In this document: in pieces, positions 1 to 8,230 of the stretch
Numbering within the stretch: the first letter of the stretch is position 1
Layout: every line of letters begins with the position of its first letter
From: PALSA-612 sp963755155
Lineage (GTDB): Bacteria; Actinomycetota; Thermoleophilia; Gaiellales; Gaiellaceae
DNA length: 64,000 nucleotides
Direction of reading: 5' to 3'
Assembly: GCA_963755155.1 (NCBI GenBank)
Contig: CAVWIV010000007.1
Location: 186,001-250,000, forward strand
Notes under the pieces: generated by a model
Databases searched by the model: none
Seen by the model: the letters and a program-made list of their open reading frames with translations, nothing else
What the model was told of the DNA's origin: nothing
Made by a program: the position numbers and the translations under genes

Positions 1-506
1 ACTTCCTCGCCGGCGGCGACTCGGAGGATCTCGTCCAGGAGGGGCTGATCGGCCTCTGCAAGGCGGTCCGGGACTTCCGGCCCGACAAGGAGACGTCGTT
101 CAGGAGCTTCGCCGAGCTCTGTGTGACACGCCAGATCATCACGGCGATCAAGACGGCGACGCGCATCAAGCACCGGGCGCTCAACAGCTACGTCTCCTTC
201 AGCCATACGCCCGCCGGCCAGGATCCCGACTCCGACTGCACGCTCGGCGACGCGCTGCCCGGCTCGCCCGTCGACGAGCCCTCCGTGCAGGTGATCTCCT
301 CGGAGGAGCTCCAGAGCCTCGTCTTCTCCCTAGGCAGCGGGCTCTCGGGGCTCGAGGCAGACGCCTTGCGCCTCTACCTCGAGGGCAACTCGTACGAGCA
401 GATGGCGGAAATGCTCGGGTGTGACACGAAGACGATCGACAACGCGCTCCAGCGCGTGAAGCGGAAGATCCTCGTCCACCGGCAGTCGCGAGCCGTCCTC
501 TCGTAG
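1..506 (+). CDS. RNA polymerase sigma factor, SigH-like (5' partial)
   Basis: The reading frame is open from the window edge, entering at base 3, so the N-terminus is missing. The visible 167 residues hold the end of sigma region 2 (SEDLVQEGLIGLCKAVRDF, then a TSFRSFAELCVTRQI stretch) and a C-terminal region 4 helix-turn-helix (EGNSYEQMAEMLGCDTKTIDNALQRVKRK). The short linker between regions 2 and 4 fits the SigH (sigma-30) type rather than a housekeeping sigma. It would direct RNA polymerase to a specific promoter set. Which regulon it controls cannot be seen. The stop is 18 bases before the next gene. Confidence 0.85.
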   Translation, partial: FLAGGDSEDLVQEGLIGLCKAVRDFRPDKETSFRSFAELCVTRQIITAIKTATRIKHRALNSYVSFSHTPAGQDPDSDCTLGDALPGSPVDEPSVQVISSEELQSLVFSLGSGLSGLEADALRLYLEGNSYEQMAEMLGCDTKTIDNALQRVKRKILVHRQSRAVLS

Positions 507-523
507 CGGGTAGCCTCCATCCC

Positions 524-2644
524 GTGAAGCGGGGGCTCGCGGGAATAGCGCTCGTAGCGGCCTGCCTGCTCGGCGTGGGTGCGGCTGCCGGCGGGCTTGA
601 CGGCAAGCCGAAGCCCAAGCCGAAGCCGAAGACGACGCTGGCGCAACCCCCGATCAGGCTCGCCACGAAGGATCCGAGCGTGCTCGTGCTGACCGCGCCG
701 GGCTACCGTCTGATCCTCGCGAAGGAGAACGGCGAGATCCTCGAGCTCCTCGACCGGCGCAGCGGCGAGCGCGTGTTGCGCGGGCAGCTGGGGTGCATGT
801 GGGCCGCGAAGCAAACGACCGGTGAGGCCGCGAGCGGCTGCGGGTTCAATCGCACGGGCGACAACCGCTTCACGTTCCGCTGGTCGCCGCTGACGAGGAC
901 GCTCACCCTGGGCTACGACTCGAGCGCTGGTGGGCCGGGGATTGACGCCACGGTCACGCTCGTGGCCCGGAGCGGTGCGTTCGACCTGCGGCTCGAGCTC
1001 GAATCGGACGTCGAGTACCCGCTCTCCGGCACGCTCTTCCCGGCCGACCTCATGTTGCCGGCGGAAGAGATCAGCGGTGCGTACATGCCGACGTTCCTGC
1101 CGGGCACTCGCCTGCTCCCCGGCTTCTTCAAGGGCCCGCACCGGAACGTCGAGACGTACCCGTCACGCTGGGCGTTCGCGGACTATCTCTCCGCCGACGT
1201 CGGGAAGGGGCACGTTGCCGTCTACTCGGTGAACCCGGCGCCGAAGGCAATCGCACCGGTCGACATCGGCTTCGTGCGCCATCCCGAGGCGCTCCTTGCG
1301 GAGGCGAGCTCGCCTGCGCGACGCACGTCTTCCAGACGTGGACGGAGCGTGGACAGAAGTGGACGAGCCCGTGCGTCAGGGTGCGCGTCGGCGGCACGGC
1401 CGAGCAGTCGCTCGATCGCCTATCGCAACGACAACGGCATCGACGACTATCCGTCGCTCGCGGAGAAGGTCGGCGCGCAGGCTCGACACGCTCGTCCGCG
1501 CACCGCTCATCAAGGCCGATCTGTGGAAGGGGCTGCCCGAGTTCAAGGCCTGGCCGCAGTATCTGCAGCAGCTGCCGTCACCCGCGCTCGTGCACCCCGT
1601 CGCGTTCCAGTCGGGCGGTTTCGACGAGGCTCATCCGGACTTCCTGCCGCCCGATCCGCGCTGGGGCTCGAACGCCGATCTCAACGACATGGCCACGAGC
1701 GCCCGCTCGCTAGGGCAACTCGTCATGCCGTACCTCAACGTCAGCTGGTGGGATACGACGGCGCCGAGCGTCGAGGCACTCCCTTCGCCGCTCGAGCCGA
1801 AGGACATCGCCGTCCAGAACCTTCGCGGCAACCCCTGTGCACCGAGCAGTTCGGCCCGCACGACGGCTACGTCGTCTCGCCTCACGTCGCGCCGGTGCGG
1901 AAGCGGATCGAGGGCGTCCTCGAGGAATGGAAGACGCAGGTGCCGGCCGACTGCCTGTTCTTCGACCAGATCGGCGCGCGGCCCTGGCGTCGCGACTTCA
2001 ACCCCGCCGCGCCGAACCCGCTCGCGTACTACGACGGCTGGCTCTCGCTGTTCGCGCCGTATGCCCAGCGGTGCGTGATGGCCGAGGACGGTTGGGACCG
2101 GCTCGCTCGCACATTCTCCGGCTTCCACGGCGGCACGCTCCAGATGTCGCGTCAGTTCGAGTGGCCGAACGACCGCTGGGGGCAGGGGAACTGGGAGCCG
2201 TACCCGATCGCCGGCTTTCTCTTCGGGGACAAGGTGCTCATGTACCAGCACGACCTCTACGAGCCGACGATGACGACCGACCCCGAGACGCTGCTGTTCA
2301 ACGTCGCGTTCGGCCTGGTCCTGTCGTACGCGTGGGACGGTGAGCGCGAGGAGGCGTCGCTCACGAGCCCGTGGGCAAAGCTCGTCGGCCAGGTGCAACG
2401 CACGCTCGGCCCGCACTACGCGGGCAAGCGGCTCATCGGTTTCCGGGCTGTCGCGCCGGGGGTGACGGAGTCGGTGTTCGAGGGAGGCTTCAGCGTGCTG
2501 GCCAACTGGAAGAAGCAGACTGTCGAGGTCGAGGGGCAGCGGCTCGCGCCCAACGGCTTCGTCGCGCGCAAGGGCGGGGACGTGCTCGCGAGCGCGCTCG
2601 GCTTCACCTGGGGCGGCGTCACCTTCCCATCGGGCGCCCGCTAG
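524..2644 (+). CDS. Secreted glycoside-hydrolase-like protein (DUF6259-like), frameshifted
   Basis: A GTG start gives a signal peptide (MKRGLAGIALVAACLLGVG) followed by a KPKPKPK stretch. A beta-rich region to about residue 260 is followed by a TIM-barrel-like part with MPYLNVSWWD and LFFDQIGAR, resembling DUF6259 and related carbohydrate-active enzymes. The frame changes near 1305, 1420, 1480 and 1845. The true frame can be followed throughout: ELACATHVFQTW after the first shift, YRNDNGIDDYPSLAEKVG after the second, LIKADLWKGLPEF after the third, EQFGPHDGYVVSPHV after the fourth. Four shifts in an otherwise conserved protein could be assembly errors or a decaying gene. The substrate is unknown. 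Confidence 0.6.
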   Translation: MKRGLAGIALVAACLLGVGAAAGGLDGKPKPKPKPKTTLAQPPIRLATKDPSVLVLTAPGYRLILAKENGEILELLDRRSGERVLRGQLGCMWAAKQTTGEAASGCGFNRTGDNRFTFRWSPLTRTLTLGYDSSAGGPGIDATVTLVARSGAFDLRLELESDVEYPLSGTLFPADLMLPAEEISGAYMPTFLPGTRLLPGFFKGPHRNVETYPSRWAFADYLSADVGKGHVAVYSVNPAPKAIAPVDIGFVRHPEALLAEASSPARRTSSRRGRSVDRSGRARASGCASAARPSSRSIAYRNDNGIDDYPSLAEKVGAQARHARPRTAHQGRSVEGAARVQGLAAVSAAAAVTRARAPRRVPVGRFRRGSSGLPAARSALGLERRSQRHGHERPLARATRHAVPQRQLVGYDGAERRGTPFAARAEGHRRPEPSRQPLCTEQFGPHDGYVVSPHVAPVRKRIEGVLEEWKTQVPADCLFFDQIGARPWRRDFNPAAPNPLAYYDGWLSLFAPYAQRCVMAEDGWDRLARTFSGFHGGTLQMSRQFEWPNDRWGQGNWEPYPIAGFLFGDKVLMYQHDLYEPTMTTDPETLLFNVAFGLVLSYAWDGEREEASLTSPWAKLVGQVQRTLGPHYAGKRLIGFRAVAPGVTESVFEGGFSVLANWKKQTVEVEGQRLAPNGFVARKGGDVLASALGFTWGGVTFPSGAR

Positions 2645-2868
2645 CTGCTCGTAACCGGAACCTTGGCGATCTCATATCTAGCTGCGTCGCGAATGCGTCG
2701 CACCTGTCCGTTGCGTACGGGTTCCACGCGGAACCTTGCAATCGCACGCGTTGGGACGTCCTTGATTGGGATCAGATACACGCCGGCTGTCTCACGGCAG
2801 TACACGGCGAAGTAGGTCTCCTTCGGATGTTCCATGCATCCAAGTGTAGTTGTCGTACCAGACAACAT
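2641..2868 (-). pseudogene. C-terminal remnant of a group I intron-type PD-(D/E)XK endonuclease
   Basis: The 75-residue product (core YFAVYCRETAGVYLIPIKDV followed by RVEPVRNGQ) looks like the last part of the group I intron-associated PD-(D/E)XK nuclease family. The upstream half with the catalytic D...ExK is absent, because tRNA-Thr lies directly upstream. It is probably a truncated remnant rather than an active enzyme. Its stop shares a CTAG with the stop of the convergent upstream gene. A 6-bp inverted repeat (GTTGTC/GACAAC, 2848-2865) covers the start region. Family assignment is from recalled motif pattern, so moderate. Confidence 0.5.
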
Positions 2869-2896
2869 AGGTCTAAGTCTTGTACGCTGAAGGTGC

Positions 2897-2969
2897 GCCG
2901 GAGTAGCTCAGCTGGTAGAGCAACGCCTTTGTAAGCCGTGGGCCGTGGGTTCGAGTCCCTCCTCCGGCT
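2897..2969 (+). tRNA. tRNA-Thr(TGT)
   Basis: The cloverleaf has acceptor GCCGGAG/CTCCGGC, D arm GCTC/GAGC, anticodon loop TTTGTAA with TGT at 2930-2932, and a T loop TTCGAGT. CCA is not encoded. The anticodon stem (ACGCC/GCCGT) has one C-C mismatch and the T stem (GTGGG/CCCTC) one T-T mismatch. These may be sequence errors or signs of a weakened gene. The stop codon of the convergent PLP-enzyme gene begins at the next base. Confidence 0.9.
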
Positions 2970-3977
2970 CTATCCGCTGGCGAGCGCCTGCTCGAGGTCG
3001 GCCCACAGCGCGTCGACGTCCTCCAGGCCGACGCTCAGCCGTAGCAGCCCCTCGGGCACGCGATCGCCCTCCCAGCGCCGGCGCGACTCGATCGTCGAGC
3101 GGACACCACCGAGGCTCGTCGCGTTCGCGATGAGCGAGACGCTGCGCTCGACGGCGAGCGCATCGCCGCGCACGTCGAACGAGAGCAGGCCGCCGAACCC
3201 GCCGTCCATGTAGCGCGCGGCCAGCGGGTCGGGCTCGAGGCCGGGATAGCGCACGATCTCGACCGCAGGATGCTCTGCGAGCCTGCGCGCGAGCTCGAGC
3301 GCCGATGCACGACTGGCGCCGACCCTGAGCTCGAGCGTCTCGAGGCTCCGGAGTAGCAGCGCCGCGGCGTCAGGCGTCGCGATCGCGCCCGTGCGCGTCC
3401 GGAACTCGAGCAGCCGGTCGTGATCCTCCTCGCGGCGGCAGACGACGACGCCGAGCAGGAGGTCGTGGTGGCCGCCGAGGAACTTCGTCGCGCTGTGGAG
3501 CACGAAGTCGGCGCCGTGCTCGAGCGGTCTCAGGTGGATGGGCGTCGCCGCCGTCGCGTCCACGATCACCGGCGCGTCCTGCGACGCGGCCGCCTCGAGA
3601 TCGGGAAACGAAAGCAGCGGGTTCGAGGGTGCCTCGACCCACACGAGGTCGGCGCCGGCGGGCGGCGCGCCCGTCTGGTCGAAGTCGACGCGGCCAAGGC
3701 CCCAGCGGGCGAGATCGTCGACGAGCACGCCGACGCCGTAGTACGCATCGCGGGCGAGCGCGACCGTCTGCCCGTTGCGGAGCAGGCCGAGCAGCACACA
3801 CGCCGAGGCGGCCAGGCCTGAGGCGAAGAGCAGCGCGTGGCCGCCGTCCAGCTCTCCCAGCGCCGCCTCGGCCGCGACACCCGTCGGGTGCCCGTCACGG
3901 GCATAGGAGAACTCGCCCGGCTGCCCCTCGACGTACGACCAGATGGTCGAGCGGTCGATCGCCGTCCAGGGATCCAC
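2970..3977 (-). CDS. Cys/Met metabolism PLP-dependent enzyme (cystathionine gamma-synthase/lyase-like)
   Basis: 335 residues, fold-type I PLP enzyme of the trans-sulfuration family. The PLP lysine lies in HSATKFLGGH. Other family motifs are ALLFASGLAAS, YYGVGVLVDDL and, near the C-terminus, LRLSVGLED. It is shorter than the usual 380 residues, with a trimmed N-terminus. It would carry out a gamma- or beta-elimination or replacement on a sulfur amino acid derivative in the cytosol, but the exact substrate cannot be read. GTG start, divergent from pccB with only 19 bases between starts. Confidence 0.85.
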   Translation of the reverse strand: MDPWTAIDRSTIWSYVEGQPGEFSYARDGHPTGVAAEAALGELDGGHALLFASGLAASACVLLGLLRNGQTVALARDAYYGVGVLVDDLARWGLGRVDFDQTGAPPAGADLVWVEAPSNPLLSFPDLEAAASQDAPVIVDATAATPIHLRPLEHGADFVLHSATKFLGGHHDLLLGVVVCRREEDHDRLLEFRTRTGAIATPDAAALLLRSLETLELRVGASRASALELARRLAEHPAVEIVRYPGLEPDPLAARYMDGGFGGLLSFDVRGDALAVERSVSLIANATSLGGVRSTIESRRRWEGDRVPEGLLRLSVGLEDVDALWADLEQALASG

Positions 3978-3996
3978 GTTTTGAGACTATAGGCCG

Positions 3997-5560
3997 ATGG
4001 CGGCCCAGCCCGACTCGACCGAGGCGAAGCTCGCGCGGCTCGGGGAGCTGCGCGACGCCGCGCTCCACCAGGGCGCCGGCAAGGCCGTCGAGCGCCAGCG
4101 CTCGCAGGGCAAGTTGCTCGCGCGGGAGCGGCTGGAGAAGCTGCTCGACCCCGGCTCGTTCGTGGAGCTCGACCGCTACGTCCGCCACCGCGAGGTCGAG
4201 TTCGACATGCGCGAACGGCGACCGTGGGGCGACGCCGTCGTCACCGGGTACGGGACGATCCTCGGGCGCAAGGTCTTCGTCTTCTCCCAGGACTTCACGA
4301 TCTTCGGCGGCAGCCTTTCCGAGGTCTTCGCGGAGAAGATCTGCAAGGTCATGGATCTCGCGGTGAAGTTCGGCTGTCCGGTGATCGGCATCAACGACTC
4401 CGGAGGCGCCCGCATCCAGGAAGGAGTCGTCTCGCTCGCCGGTTACGCGGAGATCTTCTGGCGGAACGTCCAGTCGTCCGGGGTCGTGCCGCAGATCAGC
4501 CTCGTCATGGGCCCGTGCGCCGGCGGCGCCGTCTACTCGCCCGCCATCACGGACTTCGTGCTCATGGTCGAGGGCTCGTCGTACATGTTCATCACCGGCC
4601 CCGACGTCGTGAAGACGGTGACGGGCGAGGAGGTGACGTTCGAGGAGCTCGGCGGCGCCGCGACGCACGCGGCGAAGTCGGGCGTCGCACACTTCATCAG
4701 CGTCCGACGAGGAGGCGTGCCTCGAGGACGCGCGCTACCTCCTGTCGTTCCTGCCGCAGAACAACCTCGAGCCGCCGCCCTTCGCCGAGCCGGCCGACCC
4801 GCGCGACCGTGAGGCGGCGGAGCTCGACACGCTCGTCCCGGACGACCCGGCCAAGCCGTACGACATCAAGCACGCCATCGAGCTCGTCGTCGACGACGGC
4901 CACATGCTCGAGGTGCACGAGCGGTACGCCGAGAACATCGTCTGCTGCCTCGCCCGGCTCGGTGGTCACGTCGTCGGCGTCGTCGGCAACCAGCCGCGGT
5001 CGCTGGCCGGCGTGCTCGACATCGACTCGTCCGTAAAGGCGGCGCGCTTCGTACGCACGTGCGACGCGTTCAACATCCCGCTCGTGACGTTCGTCGACGT
5101 CCCGGGCTTTCTACCGGGCACCGGCCAGGAGTGGGGCGGGATCATCCGCCACGGCGCGAAGCTGCTCTACGCGTACGCCGAGGCGACCGTCCCCAAGCTC
5201 GCAGTGATCACACGTAAGGCCTACGGTGGCGCCTACGACGTCATGAGCTCGAAGCACATCCGCGGCGACTTCAACTTCGCGTGGCCGACCGCGGAGGTGG
5301 CCGTGATGGGGCCCGAGGGCGCGGTGAACATCGTCTTCCGCAACGAGCTCACCGGCGAGGGCTCGGACGCGAGGCGCAGTGAGCTCATCGCCGATTATCG
5401 CGAGCGCTTCGCGAATCCCTACGTCGCAGCGGAGCGCGGCTACGTGGACGACGTGATCGAGCCGCGGAGGACACGCCCCGTGCTCATCGACGCGCTCGAG
5501 ACCGCGCTGTCCAAGCGCGAGCCCCGCCCCAAGCGGAAGCACGGCAACATCCCTCTCTAA
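3997..5560 (+). CDS. pccB: Acyl-CoA carboxylase carboxyltransferase (PccB-like), frameshift near 4700
   Basis: About 520 residues in two frames. The first covers the N-terminal carboxyltransferase lobe, with GYGTILGRKVFVFSQDFTIF, INDSGGARIQEG and GPCAGGAVYSPA. The second begins at about 4706 (SDEEACLEDARYLLSFLPQNN) and covers the C-terminal lobe, with DVPGFLPGTGQEWGGIIRHGA and ITRKAYGGAYDVM. A one-base indel near 4698-4706 joins them, and both halves are intact, so an assembly error is likely. The enzyme moves CO2 from carboxybiotin to propionyl-CoA or acetyl-CoA. Partners are probably the biotin carboxylase/BCCP gene at 13227 and the small protein at 12515. Confidence 0.9.
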
Positions 5561-7138
5561 GTGTTTTCGGAACTGAGTGACTTCGCGCGGCACGCCGCCG
5601 GCGTACGCCACTTCCTGCGCGTACCGCTGACGGAGGCGGCGACGCTCGCGCGTCTCAAGGAGGGAATCGAGGAGCGGGGCGAACGCTTTCTCTCGACCGT
5701 CGAGGCGGGTGTGTTCGCGCGGCCCGCGAGCCCGTATCGGCGTCTCTTCCAGCACGCCGGTATCGAGGCCGGCGACTTGCAGGCGCTCGTTCGAGCAAAT
5801 GGGGTCGAAGCCGCTCTCGACAGGCTCTACGAGGAAGGCGTTCGGATCACGATCGCCGAGTTCAGAGGCAAGCCGATCGAGCGGTCGGGGCTCTCGCTAC
5901 CCGTCGCCGAGTCGGACTTCGACAACCCCTTGGCAAGAACCGGGTGGCGGGCGACGACCGGCGGGTCGCGCAGCCTCGGGCGCCAGGTGCTCCTCAACCT
6001 CGAGCACATGGAGCGGAATGCCCTCTACCACATGCTCTTTCTCATCGCCCACGAGGCGTTGGAGCGCCCCGAGGCGCTCTGGCGCCCGCTCGCGTCCCGG
6101 ACGGCCGTCAACAACGCCCTGCGCACGGCACGACGACGGAAGCCGATCGAGAAGTGGTTCTCCCAGACGCGCGTGTTCCAGCAACCGATCCGGGTCGGCG
6201 ACACGGCGCTCATGGGCTACGCGCTCCTCGCCTGCCGCCTGTGGGCGGTGCCGCTCCCGCTACCGGAGTACGTTCCCTTCGGCCGGGCAGACAGGATCGT
6301 CCGCTGGCTGGAAGAGATGGTGCGCGCGGGACGCCCGCCGACCTTCAGCACCACCGTGGGCTCCGCGACGCGCATCGCCATCGCAGCGCGCGAGCGGGGC
6401 TGCGACATCACGGGCACGCTGTTTCGGTCGGGTGGAGAGGCGCTGACGCCGGCACGCGCCGAGACCATCACCGCCACGGGCGCGACCGTCTTCGCCGACT
6501 ACAGCTTCTCTGAGATCGGACGCGTCGGCGTCTCGTGCCACGACCCCGCCGCGGTCGGCGACGTCCACGTGCTGCTCGACAAGCTTGCCATGATCCAGCG
6601 CCCGCGCGAGGTGCCGACGACCGGCGAGACCGTCGGCGCTCTCTTCTTCACATCACTGCTCCCGAGTGCGCCAAAGCTGATGATCAACGTCGAGAGCGAC
6701 GACTACGCGACCGTCGAGGACCGAGAGTGCACGTGCCCGATCGGCGCGCTCGGCTACTCGCGACACCTGCACGGCATCCGCAGCTACGAGAAGCTGACGA
6801 GCGAGGGCGTGACGTTGCGCGGCTCGGACGTCCTCACGTTGCTGGAGCGGACGCTTCCTGATCGCTTCGGCGGCTCGCCCACGGACTATCAGCTCGTCGA
6901 GGACGTGGCCGAGACCGTTCCGACGCTCTCCGTCGTCGTGAGCCCGCGCGTCGGGGCAATCGACGAGCAGGAGGTCGTGAGCACGATCCTCTCGGCTCTC
7001 GAGCGGGGCAGTCCGAGGGCCGCGGGTGTGGCGAAGGTCTGGGCGAACGCGGGGAGCCTGCGTGTCGTCCGCCGCGAGCCGTACGGCACGACGGCCGCCA
7101 AGGTGCTGCCCATCCACGTGAAGGTTGGCGGCGACTAG
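5561..7138 (+). CDS. Adenylate-forming (ANL) enzyme, phenylacetate-CoA-ligase-like
   Basis: 525 residues. The GTG start directly follows the pccB stop with no gap. Motifs resemble adenylate-forming enzymes: LFRSGGEALTPARAE, then FADYSFSEIGRVG in place of the usual YG-x-TE motif, and a C-terminal lid domain ending VLPIHVKVGGD. The N-terminal 230 residues have no motif I recognise. It probably activates a carboxylic acid as acyl-AMP and perhaps transfers it to CoA or a carrier. The substrate is unknown. Its stop shares CTAG with the convergent binding-protein gene. Confidence 0.6.
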   Translation: MFSELSDFARHAAGVRHFLRVPLTEAATLARLKEGIEERGERFLSTVEAGVFARPASPYRRLFQHAGIEAGDLQALVRANGVEAALDRLYEEGVRITIAEFRGKPIERSGLSLPVAESDFDNPLARTGWRATTGGSRSLGRQVLLNLEHMERNALYHMLFLIAHEALERPEALWRPLASRTAVNNALRTARRRKPIEKWFSQTRVFQQPIRVGDTALMGYALLACRLWAVPLPLPEYVPFGRADRIVRWLEEMVRAGRPPTFSTTVGSATRIAIAARERGCDITGTLFRSGGEALTPARAETITATGATVFADYSFSEIGRVGVSCHDPAAVGDVHVLLDKLAMIQRPREVPTTGETVGALFFTSLLPSAPKLMINVESDDYATVEDRECTCPIGALGYSRHLHGIRSYEKLTSEGVTLRGSDVLTLLERTLPDRFGGSPTDYQLVEDVAETVPTLSVVVSPRVGAIDEQEVVSTILSALERGSPRAAGVAKVWANAGSLRVVRREPYGTTAAKVLPIHVKVGGD

Positions 7139-8229
7139 CCGGAGTCCGGCGCGACCTTGCCGAGCCGCACGAGCTGTTCGTACCGCTCGACCCACTCCTC
7201 GGCGTTCGCGACGTAGTCCGGCACGTCCATCGCGATCTGCTCGACGGAGGCCGGAACGCCGAGGTCCTTGCGCGCCGGTGTCAGGCCCGCGTCCGCGAAT
7301 ACCCCCTGGCCCTGGTCGAGCACAAAATCGACGAAGAGCATTGCGGCCGCGGGATGCCTCGCCTGCGCGGCAACGGCAATCCCGTCGGGTCGCGAGATCA
7401 ACGGCGCTACCGCCGGCTGCCACGAGAGCGGCGCCTTCTCCTTCCGCAACCCTTCGACGGCGTGCAGATACGCATTCGCAGTGACGTCGTACTCACCGGC
7501 CGCGACGAGCTCCGCCATCAGCGTGTGACCGTTGACAAAGGTCGCGTTCCGGGCGATCCCCGAAAAGATGCGGTCGACCTCGGCAGGCGTCTTTCCCGTT
7601 GCCACGAGGTGATTCCAGAGCTCCTTGTACCAGTCGGTGTCGTCCACCTCGAGCGCGAGCCGCCCCTTCCACTTCGGATCGGCGAGGTCCTCGTATGAAC
7701 GGGGCTCCTGCCCTTCTGGAACCCGGTCCGAGTTCCAGGCCACGACGAACGTGTTGAACTTGTCTGCCACCCATGCCTCTCCCAGCGAGCCCGGGACGAG
7801 CCCCGCGAGCTTCGGCGATTCGTACCTGGTGATGATCCCTTCGTTCATCAGGGGCACGAGGCTCGGCGTATTGGACTCCACGACGTCCGAGCCCCGATAG
7901 CCGGCCCGGTGCTCCTCGATCATCCGCTGGGTGAGCGCATCGCTGCCCGTCTCGTAGGTGGAGACATCGATGTCGTGCTCATCCTCGAACCCATCCGCCA
8001 CCTCGTTGATGTAGTCGACCGAGCTCGACGTGTAGAAGCTCAGCTCACCGCCCTCCTCGGCGGCGAGCCTCTCGAGCTCGGCCGTCCGCTCAGTGCCGGT
8101 CAGGCCGTCGACGGCGGTGAGAACGTCCTCCAGCGAGTGCACCGATTCCGACGCGCCGTCCGAGCCGCCGCATCCCATGAGCGCGAGAGCCGCCCCGACG
8201 CAGAGAATTGCTGACAGGCTCCTGATCAC
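7135..8229 (-). CDS. ABC transporter substrate-binding lipoprotein (iron(III)/FbpA-like)
   Basis: 364 residues from a GTG at 8229, chosen because it places a lipoprotein signal peptide (LSAILCVGAALALMGC) at the N-terminus, with the lipobox Cys followed by GGSDG. The mature part has the extracellular solute-binding fold: SFYTSSSVDYINEVADGFE, then VVESNTPSLVPLMNEG, then DPKWKGRLALE, as in iron(III)-type binding proteins. Periplasm-facing and membrane-anchored. It is divergent from the permease gene with one base between start codons, so any promoter must lie inside one of the two genes. Confidence 0.85.
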   Translation of the reverse strand: MIRSLSAILCVGAALALMGCGGSDGASESVHSLEDVLTAVDGLTGTERTAELERLAAEEGGELSFYTSSSVDYINEVADGFEDEHDIDVSTYETGSDALTQRMIEEHRAGYRGSDVVESNTPSLVPLMNEGIITRYESPKLAGLVPGSLGEAWVADKFNTFVVAWNSDRVPEGQEPRSYEDLADPKWKGRLALEVDDTDWYKELWNHLVATGKTPAEVDRIFSGIARNATFVNGHTLMAELVAAGEYDVTANAYLHAVEGLRKEKAPLSWQPAVAPLISRPDGIAVAAQARHPAAAMLFVDFVLDQGQGVFADAGLTPARKDLGVPASVEQIAMDVPDYVANAEEWVERYEQLVRLGKVAPDSG

Positions 8230-8230
8230 G

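Noticed and set aside
374..1141. A 255-codon minus-strand frame over the sigma factor and secreted-protein genes
   Set aside because: Arg/Glu/Ala-rich shadow frame. The plus strand has a real signal peptide and domains here.
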